A stretch of DNA of 64,000 bases, taken from the NCBI GenBank assembly GCA_029246705.1, contig JAQWMQ010000020.1, positions 17,020-81,019 on the forward strand, in the 5' to 3' direction. Both the position numbers and the translations under genes were made by a program. Origin of the DNA: Phycisphaerales bacterium. GTDB taxonomy: Bacteria > Planctomycetota > Phycisphaerae > Phycisphaerales > SM1A02. Below the pieces are notes generated by a model. That model was not told where the DNA came from, ran no database searches, and was given only the letters and a program-made list of their open reading frames with translations. Of the stretch, positions 54,638 through 61,489 are shown in pieces (the first letter of the stretch is position 1; the number at the start of each line of letters is the position of its first letter).

Positions 54638-55314
54638 CAGGCGACCTCCTTCTTCTCTTCACGAGCGGGGAAGCACGAACCGTCGATGAACGATTCGAGC
54701 GTGGCCCGATCGACGACCAGGAACCGGTGGTTCAGCAGGTCGAAGACGTTGAGTTGGTCGATCCGAATGGTGTCGACTTCGGCGATGTTGCGCGCAGAAA
54801 GGGCCGCCTCGCGGTTGGTGTGGGGCAGTGCGACCAGGCAGGTGCGATTGACGCCGAGCGCGCCGAGCATCGTGGCCATTTCGCTGGTTCGAGGCGTCTT
54901 GAAGTCGAGGTTCTCGACGACCTTGACCTCGGTCAGGACGTTGCCCTCGAAATCGACCATCTTCGCCAGCAGCGCATTGCGGTTGGCGAGCTGGCGCATC
55001 TTCTTGCTCAGCTTGCGACGGAAGGATTCGCGCGTCTTGGCGAAGGCGACACCACCACCCTTGCGGATGACGGTTCGGTTGGCACCCATTCGGGCGTTGC
55101 CGGTGCCCTTCTGCCGGTAGATCTTGCGGGTGGAACCCTTGACCATGCCCCGACTCTTGGTGCGGGAGCTGGCCTGTCGCTGATTGCCATGCACGACGAC
55201 ATAAGCCTGCTTGAGCAGCGCACTCCGAATATCGGGGCCGCCCAGCTTCGTCTCGTCGATCTGCATGGAGTCGACTTTGTCGCCGTTCTTGTTGTGGACT
55301 GGTATTTCTATCAT
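54637..55314 (-). CDS. rplD: 50S ribosomal protein L4
   Basis: Protein of 225 residues, normal length (about 201-210). VHGNQRQASSRTKSRGMVKG and KIYRQKGTGNARMGANR, the extended loop reaching the exit tunnel, identify L4. In E. coli L4 represses its own operon. The gap to rplC upstream is unusually long (181 bases). Confidence 0.97.
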   Translation of the reverse strand: MIEIPVHNKNGDKVDSMQIDETKLGGPDIRSALLKQAYVVVHGNQRQASSRTKSRGMVKGSTRKIYRQKGTGNARMGANRTVIRKGGGVAFAKTRESFRRKLSKKMRQLANRNALLAKMVDFEGNVLTEVKVVENLDFKTPRTSEMATMLGALGVNRTCLVALPHTNREAALSARNIAEVDTIRIDQLNVFDLLNHRFLVVDRATLESFIDGSCFPAREEKKEVA

Positions 55315-55495
55315 CGTCTCGTCACCTTGCCGGACAGGTCATGCCCGCGTCTCGCTTCCCCCTCCAGGCACCTCTTATTGGGTGGTACCGGGCAGGGATC
55401 TACTCAGGTCGTCAGTGTTGTCGCGGTCGAGTGGTTCCGCCGGTCCGACTTCATGACGAAGTGCGGTGTGCGGTACGGCCTTCTCGACCCCCAGG
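55315..55495 (-). promoter_or_regulatory. 181-base spacer between rplC and rplD
   Basis: Ribosomal-cluster neighbours here are normally separated by 0-60 bases. This spacer has no frame that looks coding. One small hairpin is visible (ACTTC/GAAGT around 55448-55462). It could hold an internal promoter, a processing site or an L4-binding structure; nothing is decisive. Confidence 0.35.
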
Positions 55496-56185
55496 TCAGG
55501 ACTTCCCGGCCTGGGCATTGGCCTTTGGCTTATAGAGCCTCGTTGGTGTCTTAATGAACAGAACGCCGGTGTTGGGACCGGGGACCGGTCCCTTGACGAG
55601 AAGCAGGTTGCGCTCCTCGTCGATGGAGACCACATGGAGTGAACGCACGGTGACCCGTTCGTTACCCATCTGGCCGGCCATCTTCTTTCCTTTTTTCACC
55701 TTCGGTCCGGTACCGAGGTTGATGCCGCCGCCGCCGATGGAACCCGCGGAACGGTGCTTGCGCTGAACGCCGTGGCTGGCTTCGAGGCCACGGAAGTTGT
55801 GACGCTTCATGACACCCTGGAAACCCTTGCCCTTGCTGGTGCCGGTGACGTCGACGAACTTGCATTCGGCGAGGCAATCGACCTTGACCTCCTGGCCAAG
55901 CTCGTAGCCTTCGGCTTCGGCGTCGTTGTCGCAGCGGAATTCGCGGTGGATGCGCTTGGGGCTGGAGCCAGCCTTCGCATCGTGGGCGATGACCGACATG
56001 GTCGATCGACGCGGCTTCACGTCCTCGAAGGCGACCTGAACCGCGGCATACCCGTCGGACTCAGCGGTCTTCACCTGGGTGACGACGCAGGGACCAGCCT
56101 GGATGACGGTGACGGGAATGTTCTTTCCGTCTTCAGTGAAGTAACGGGTCATTCCGACTTTTCTACCGATGATTGCGGGTGGCAC
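55496..56185 (-). CDS. rplC: 50S ribosomal protein L3
   Basis: Protein of 229 residues, normal length. N terminus IIGRKVGMTRYFTEDGKNIP; the conserved loop KGKGFQGVMKRHNF and GSIGGGGINLGTGPKVKKGK near the peptidyl-transferase centre, followed by KKMAGQMGNERVTV. L3 is an early-assembly protein whose loop Gln is methylated in many bacteria. Confidence 0.98.
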   Translation of the reverse strand: MPPAIIGRKVGMTRYFTEDGKNIPVTVIQAGPCVVTQVKTAESDGYAAVQVAFEDVKPRRSTMSVIAHDAKAGSSPKRIHREFRCDNDAEAEGYELGQEVKVDCLAECKFVDVTGTSKGKGFQGVMKRHNFRGLEASHGVQRKHRSAGSIGGGGINLGTGPKVKKGKKMAGQMGNERVTVRSLHVVSIDEERNLLLVKGPVPGPNTGVLFIKTPTRLYKPKANAQAGKS

Positions 56186-56304
56186 GGCTGGTTCCTTTCG
56201 AGTGTTCCGAGGGTTTTCGCCAGGGGTCGTCTTGGACTTGGCGGGGTTTCGTCTTGTTGCCCACCGGATCTCGGCGGACGTCGGGGGGTTTGGTCTTTAA
56301 GCGG

Positions 56305-56613
56305 TCAGGCCTTGATCTTCACGAAGACGCCGGCGGGAACGACGAGACGGTTCAAGGCCTCGACGGTCCGGGGGTTCGGCTCGGTGATGTCGATGATTCG
56401 CTTGTGCGTTCGAATCTCGAACTGCTCACGAGACTTCTTGTCGATGAACGGGGAACGGTTGACCGTGTAAATCTCGCGCCGGGTCGGGAGCGGGATGGGA
56501 CCAGCGACGATTGCACCAGTCCTCTTCGCATGATCGGCAATTTCACGTGCCGACGCGTCGAGCGCCTGGTGGTCGTAGGCTTCCATGCGGATTCGAATCT
56601 TGCCGCCATCCAT
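56305..56613 (-). CDS. rpsJ: 30S ribosomal protein S10
   Basis: Protein of 102 residues from the ATG at 56613 (AGGA nine bases upstream), the normal length. [37 protein letters not shown] and the C-terminal [12 protein letters not shown] segment are diagnostic. It heads the S10-spc-alpha cluster; tuf, fusA, rpsG and rpsL are not directly upstream. It is also a transcription antitermination factor (NusE). Confidence 0.98.
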   Translation of the reverse strand: MDGGKIRIRMEAYDHQALDASAREIADHAKRTGAIVAGPIPLPTRREIYTVNRSPFIDKKSREQFEIRTHKRIIDITEPNPRTVEALNRLVVPAGVFVKIKA

Positions 56614-56634
56614 CGAGTGGAGTCCTGATCTGTT

Positions 56635-56660
56635 GAATCGGCTGGTAAACAAGCCGATTC
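56635..56660 (-). promoter_or_regulatory. Hairpin 1 in the rpsJ leader
   Basis: A 9-bp perfect stem (56635-56643 with 56652-56660) with an eight-base loop, ending 22 bases before the rpsJ start codon, close enough to affect its translation. Confidence 0.55.
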
Positions 56661-56680
56661 ATCGTTCCTGGTCGTTCACT

Positions 56681-56699
56681 GCAACACACGGTGTGTTGC
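56681..56699 (-). promoter_or_regulatory. Palindrome (hairpin 2) in the rpsJ leader
   Basis: GCAACACAC and GTGTGTTGC flank a single central base, a 9-bp perfect inverted repeat. At DNA level it could be an operator; as RNA the loop would have to open by a few pairs. Confidence 0.5.
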
Positions 56700-56909
56700 C
56701 TTTGGTCTGTCTTCAGGGTTCATCTCGTCGACTGCTGATCAATCGATCCGGGAACCACTTTCAGTCGCTCACCGGCACCGAGGTGCGAAGTGAACGGGCG
56801 TCGTGGTCTACCGGGGTGTCGGGTGCTTGGAAACACCGTCCCGATTGCATTGAACGACATCGAAACCTGAGAGACAGGACACCTGTCCGCGGACAGGGGC
56901 GAATGGGCG

Positions 56910-56937
56910 ATGATACGAGATCAGCCGTAGCTGTCAA
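56910..56937 (-). promoter_or_regulatory. Sigma70-type promoter of the S10-spc-alpha cluster
   Basis: On the minus strand a perfect TTGACA (56932-56937) and TATCAT (56910-56915) are separated by 16 bases. The predicted transcript would start near 56903 and have a leader of about 290 bases before rpsJ. This is the best sigma70 match noticed in the window. A CCTGTCC/GGACAGG hairpin (56882-56897) would lie at its very 5' end. Confidence 0.75.
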
Positions 56938-57014
56938 CACGCGCGAAATGGTGGAACCAGAGCCTCGTGCCCCTTCAATCCAGTCAGATTCAAGCGTAGG
57001 ATGCCCCACCTGCC

Positions 57015-58547
57015 ATGCAGACCACGCCAACCATCTTCAGGCCAGCAGCAAACCGCAGATCCCGGACCCCTGTCTGGCCGATGCTGGCAGTCGCCATTGG
57101 TGCAGGCATTTCGGGCGCCCATGCGGCCCAGGAGCCGCCCGGTACCGTTGTAAGTCCGGTAATAGCCGACCAGGACCCTGACAACGGACTGATTGAAGGG
57201 CTCCAGCTCGCAAAGAAGCTTGGTCTAGCCTACCGAACCCCACCCGGAGCCAAGGCCAGCGAACTCCGAAACGACCAGGGACTGGATGCCCTGCTGGTGA
57301 TCGACGAGAGCGAACCGCCGGGCTGGACGATCACGTTTCAGCGGCTTCAGGGCACCGAACTCGGCGATACCGCGGCCTCGAAGGTCGATACCTTCCTTGA
57401 AAACCTGGGAACGGGCGACGACCGACCCGAGGTCAGGTCACGGGAAACCCTTGGTATCAGGCTACTTGGAGGCGCCAAGGACCAACTTTACCCGGCGGAA
57501 CTGGTCTACCTTGATGTTCCACTTGAAAGCACCCAAGGCGTCAGTGGGCTGCTGGTCATTCAGACCGAACCGAATGCGTTTCTTTACGGAACGCTCTTCG
57601 CCGTCGAAAAATCCTTCGAAGCTGGCGGAGAAAAGACCATTCGGGCACTGTTTGATTCACTTCGAATCGAACCTGCAACGGGCCGAATCGAGTCGGAAAT
57701 GACTCGAATCGAGCAAGGCGCCATCATTCTCGAGCATTTCACACCGGATCTTCTTCGCGCCATCGCGGAGCAGGAGATCAACGAGTTCTACCGAATCTAC
57801 GCGGTTGACCAGGAAGGCGTGATCAACGAAGTCGGTTGGCAACAGATGTCCACGAAGCTCGCACCGATGTCCGCCATCGAAGGCACCAAGGCAGGCGAGG
57901 ACGTCGCCTCCACCGAGGGCCTGATGGTGACGCTCAAGGGCGAAATCGTCGAGTTCTATGAGTCGAGGAAGATCACGATCGACAGTCTCGCGAACCACTG
58001 GATGTCGTTGGATCGGGAGCAGGGTCGCTGGTCGATCATTCGCACGCCACGCCGGATCCTCCAGGTCGGAGGCAACAGAACCGAATCGGAGGTCGGCTCC
58101 CCCAAGTCCGAAACCGGCGTTCGAACGCGCCCGCAACCCCGGGCGATGGTGATGGTCATGGATTCAGACGGTCAGGACCAGCAGCTGGAGATCCCTCCCG
58201 CACCGGCTCCTTTTCTCGACCAGGCCGAGATCTACGTGCTTGGAAGGTTGCTGAAGGCGGCGGGCATCGAATCATTCGAAGCCGACTGGTACACGCTTGA
58301 TCAGCGTGCGAACAGTGGTTTCGGCATCAGAAAACGAAGTGACCGAACCGCATCCGCAGGCGCGCAGGGCGCGTACAAGATCGAGACCATCGGAAGCCGC
58401 GGGAGATCGACGCAGTTCTTCGACGAATCCGGCACGCGAACACGTCTCGAGAAGACACTTGCCGATGGCAGAACACTGGTATTCGAACTCATAGATCCGA
58501 AAACACTGATCGACATCTACACTGAAAAGAATCTTCCGGTGAGATGA
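57015..58547 (+). CDS. Exported protein of unknown function
   Basis: Protein of 510 residues with a signal peptide (WPMLAVAIGAGISGAHAAQ). The N-terminal domain (~40-230) is alpha/beta with repeated acidic stretches and the block VRSRETLGIRLLGG. A C-terminal domain (~400-510) contains DWYTLDQRANSG and FDESGTRTRLEKTL. No recognised family or catalytic motif. It is divergent from rpsJ across a 401-base region and is followed by a glycosyltransferase gene after 21 bases, so it may be part of an envelope-polysaccharide operon. Confidence 0.75.
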   Translation: MQTTPTIFRPAANRRSRTPVWPMLAVAIGAGISGAHAAQEPPGTVVSPVIADQDPDNGLIEGLQLAKKLGLAYRTPPGAKASELRNDQGLDALLVIDESEPPGWTITFQRLQGTELGDTAASKVDTFLENLGTGDDRPEVRSRETLGIRLLGGAKDQLYPAELVYLDVPLESTQGVSGLLVIQTEPNAFLYGTLFAVEKSFEAGGEKTIRALFDSLRIEPATGRIESEMTRIEQGAIILEHFTPDLLRAIAEQEINEFYRIYAVDQEGVINEVGWQQMSTKLAPMSAIEGTKAGEDVASTEGLMVTLKGEIVEFYESRKITIDSLANHWMSLDREQGRWSIIRTPRRILQVGGNRTESEVGSPKSETGVRTRPQPRAMVMVMDSDGQDQQLEIPPAPAPFLDQAEIYVLGRLLKAAGIESFEADWYTLDQRANSGFGIRKRSDRTASAGAQGAYKIETIGSRGRSTQFFDESGTRTRLEKTLADGRTLVFELIDPKTLIDIYTEKNLPVR

Positions 58548-58568
58548 TGACTGGAAAAGGAAAGAACC

Positions 58569-59306
58569 TTGACTGCTGACCGAAGTGGCATCCTGCTCGC
58601 AATCCCCGTCTACAACGAGGCGAAGTACATCAATTCCGTGATCGGACAGGTCGCCGACTGCGCACGCGACATCCTGGTCATCGACGACGGCTCCACTGAT
58701 GACACGCCGAAACTGCTTGCCCAGCAGAACGTCGAAGTGATCCGCCATGCGAAGAACCGAGGCTACGGCAGGTCCATCCGGGACATGATCCGGTGGGCGG
58801 ATTTCGACGGGTACGACTGGCTGATCACCATGGACTGCGACGAGCAGCACGAACCCGCGGAGATCCCCGCTTTCGTCGAGGCGATCGAACGGGACGACGT
58901 GGACGTCATCTCGGGCAGCCGGTACATGCCGCTCTCGAAGGCCGACCACGACCCCCCTGCCGACCGTCAGGCGATCAACCAGGACATCTGCAAGGAACTG
59001 AAGAAGTGGCTGGACCTCGAGGTCACCGATGCGTTCTGCGGTTTCAAGGCCTACCGGGTAGCGAGTTGCCGAAAACTCGAACTGGACGTCGACGGATATG
59101 AATTCCCCCTTCAATTCTGGGTCCAGGCGGTCTCCGCGGGACTCAAGGTCAGGGAGATTCCCATCAGGCTGATCTACAACGACCCCTCCCGCACCTTCGG
59201 AGGGCCGCTGAACGATCCGAAGAACCGACTCGAGTCCTATCTTGCGACCATGCACCTGGAGCTCAGCCGCTGTGCGGAGAAGCTGAGCCTGCAGCGCAAG
59301 GACTAA
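58569..59306 (+). CDS. Family 2 glycosyltransferase (dolichyl-phosphate-sugar synthase-like)
   Basis: Protein of 245 residues, probably starting at TTG 58569 with AAGGAAAG a few bases upstream; no ATG precedes the conserved start. GT2 signatures: LLAIPVYNEAKYINSVI, ILVIDDGSTDDTPKLL with the nucleotide-binding Asp pair, the DxD-type MDCDEQH, and GSRYMPLS. Later DAFCGFKAYR and EIPIRLIYND are typical of dolichyl-phosphate mannosyl- or glucosyltransferase-like members. No C-terminal transmembrane helices are present, so a cytosolic or peripheral enzyme transferring a sugar to a lipid or polysaccharide precursor is likely. Confidence 0.9.
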   Translation: MTADRSGILLAIPVYNEAKYINSVIGQVADCARDILVIDDGSTDDTPKLLAQQNVEVIRHAKNRGYGRSIRDMIRWADFDGYDWLITMDCDEQHEPAEIPAFVEAIERDDVDVISGSRYMPLSKADHDPPADRQAINQDICKELKKWLDLEVTDAFCGFKAYRVASCRKLELDVDGYEFPLQFWVQAVSAGLKVREIPIRLIYNDPSRTFGGPLNDPKNRLESYLATMHLELSRCAEKLSLQRKD

Positions 59307-59310
59307 GAGG

Positions 59311-60510
59311 GTGCCCGCCGGCGACATCCTGAGTGGGCACCAGCCCTGCTTCTACCACCCCGGCATCCTTGCCAAGCGCTGCGCACTCGAGGAGCTTGCC
59401 AGACGAGATGAGGTCGGCTGCAGCTGGCTGGTGGTCGACCAGGACGTCAACGAGCCAGGCTCGATCGAATTCCCAGACCTCGACGACCGGGGCCGACTCA
59501 CGAGAAGACTCTGGCGAGCACTGCCCAGCGCTCCCGGCGTTCCCACCTGCCATCGCCGAGTCACCACGATCACGCCCCCACCCCGGGTCTCGAAGAAGCT
59601 GCCAGGTTCGATCCAGGACGGTCTGGACCGAATGCACCAGGCGCTGGTCGAGGCAGCCGGAGACACGGTGTCAGAACGCGTGGCCGCCGCCAACGAGAGC
59701 CTGCTTGCGGACTGGTTCCAGACACCGTGCAGACTCATCAGAGCCAGCACGTTGCTCGAGACCGAACACGCGAGAGACCTGCTCGAGCACATTCGATCGG
59801 AACCGATCGAATGTGCTCGACTCTGGAACGAGGCGGTACGTGCAGTGCCCCGTTCCGCCCGTGAACTCCGGGTGAACACCCGGAGCCTCGAGGAGACCGA
59901 GGTCCCCGTGTGGAGCATCGATCCGAATGACGGAACCAGGCGACCCGGCCTCCTGCGGGACCTGACCGAGGCCCTGAAGGGCGACCGGGTGATCCTGCCG
60001 CGTGCCTTCCTGATGACCGCGATCGTTCGTTCCGCCGGGTATCGGGTGATGATCCACGGAACGGGAGGCGGGCGGTACGAGGCGGTGACCGATCAATGGG
60101 CGCGAACATTCCTGGGGCTTGAACTCGCACCAATCATGGTGGTCTCGGCCACGGTCACCCTTCCACTCGGGGCATGCACACCCGATGCCTCCCTGCTGCC
60201 GGCGCCCGGCGCACTGAGGCGGCTGGAACACGACCCCTGGCCGGACACGACCCACAAACGAGGCCTGGTCGAAGCGATCGCCAAGGCACCACCCGGCTCG
60301 GTTCTGCGCAGAAGACTCTACGCAGAGCTGCATGAGGCGCGACTGGAACAGGCCGCCGCCATCTCGGAGCGGATCCAGCAGCTCAAGGATGCCACCAAGG
60401 ATCTTGGTGAGGCCATGAAGTCACGTGACCTTGCAGGTGACCGCACCTGGCCCTGGCCACTGCACGAACCGCACCGACTGCAGGAATCGCTCGCCGCCAA
60501 GACGGAATGA
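59311..60510 (+). CDS. Unknown cytosolic protein, weakly BshC-like
   Basis: Protein of 399 residues beginning at GTG 59311, five bases after the glycosyltransferase stop. The N-terminal motif SGHQPCFYHPGILAKR and the central IHGTGGGRYEAVTDQW faintly recall the BshC (bacillithiol) fold, but the similarity is too low to name it. A coiled-coil-like segment lies near the C terminus (LEQAAAISERIQQLKDATKD). The gene contains an 18-bp perfect inverted repeat at 59783-59820. Tight linkage suggests a shared pathway with the glycosyltransferase. Confidence 0.7.
   Translation: MPAGDILSGHQPCFYHPGILAKRCALEELARRDEVGCSWLVVDQDVNEPGSIEFPDLDDRGRLTRRLWRALPSAPGVPTCHRRVTTITPPPRVSKKLPGSIQDGLDRMHQALVEAAGDTVSERVAAANESLLADWFQTPCRLIRASTLLETEHARDLLEHIRSEPIECARLWNEAVRAVPRSARELRVNTRSLEETEVPVWSIDPNDGTRRPGLLRDLTEALKGDRVILPRAFLMTAIVRSAGYRVMIHGTGGGRYEAVTDQWARTFLGLELAPIMVVSATVTLPLGACTPDASLLPAPGALRRLEHDPWPDTTHKRGLVEAIAKAPPGSVLRRRLYAELHEARLEQAAAISERIQQLKDATKDLGEAMKSRDLAGDRTWPWPLHEPHRLQESLAAKTE
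59783..59820. repeat. 18-bp perfect inverted repeat inside a coding sequence
   Basis: Arms 59783-59800 and 59803-59820 are exact reverse complements, separated by two bases, giving a 38-base near-palindrome. It encodes part of an alpha-helical segment (LLEHIRSEPIECARLW). As DNA it could extrude a cruciform or bind a dimeric regulator; as RNA it would form a very stable hairpin. Confidence 0.9.
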
Positions 60511-60577
60511 GTTGCTTCGGGTCGGTTGTGGATCGAAGGGAATCACCAGCAGGCCCTCTGGAGCGCGCGGTGGAGAT

Positions 60578-61471
60578 TCAGCCGCCGCAGAGACCCCAGT
60601 TGCCCAGCAGCAGTGAGAGATCCGCACCATCGACGACTCCGTTGCCGTCGAAGTCGGTCTCGCAGTCGACACCCTCGCCGCAGACGCCCCATGAACCGAG
60701 CAGCATGGACAGGTCGGCACCGTTGACCGTGCCACTGCCATCGACGTCACCGATGCAGTCGCAGAAGGAGACGCCACCCTGATCGGTCCAGGGTCCGGCG
60801 ATGTCGTCAGGCAGGTTGCTGCAGATCTCGGTGTCGCTGATCAGGACGTCGAAGTTGTCCCCGATGACCATGATGCCCCCACCGCCGTGCACCGCGGAGT
60901 TCCCACTGATCGTGCAGCCGGAGATCCCGACGTCGGCACCGAGCGAGAAGTTCACCGCGATCACCATCGAACCACCCTCGGAACCACTGGAGTTGCCGGT
61001 GAAGATCGAGTTCGTGAAGATCGGAGCTCCGGCATAGGTCTGGACCGCACCGGCCGAACCGACCGCGGTGTTCTGATCGAAGGAGCAGTTGCTGATCAAC
61101 ACGGTGGAATAGCTCATCTGGAGGGCGCCACCATCCTCGAAGGCGTGGTTGCCCTGGAAGATGCAGTTCTCAAGCACTGCCGAGGACAGGTAGAAGAATC
61201 CTGCTCCGCCTTCGTTGGAACTGTTGTCCTTGAAGACACAGTCCTGGATCGTGGGTGATGCCTCGAAGAGGAAGAGACCACCACCGACGTTCTTGGCGGG
61301 GTTGAACGGGTACGGTGAACCGGAGACTCCGTTGAGGATCGTGAATCCGTCAAGCACCGAATCCAACTGCTCGCCGGAGGTCATGCTCACGACCGCCCGG
61401 TCGAGACCGGAGCCGTCGATGAAGGTCTCCGTGGCGCCGCCCAGGGATTCGACCCGGATCGCCTTGCCCAT
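60578..61471 (-). pseudogene. C-terminal part of interrupted giant protein: beta-helix and dockerin-like tail
   Basis: Open frame of 297 codons from its first Met (61471), in the same frame as the upstream 61490-64000 frame and separated from it by one TAA (61490-61492) and six codons. The encoded part continues the beta-helix region (MGKAIRVES, then repeats of the C-x-F-x-G-N-x-A type with GGG turns), followed by two dockerin-like cassettes (DVDGSGTVNGADL, DFDGNGVVDGADL) ending in LLGNWG. In the paralogues of this window the missing position is Tyr (APGxYxxxIDF), so TAA most likely replaces TAC or TAT. It carries no export signal of its own and has no good ribosome binding site. Confidence 0.7.
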
Positions 61472-61489
61472 GAAGTCGATCGACTCGTT

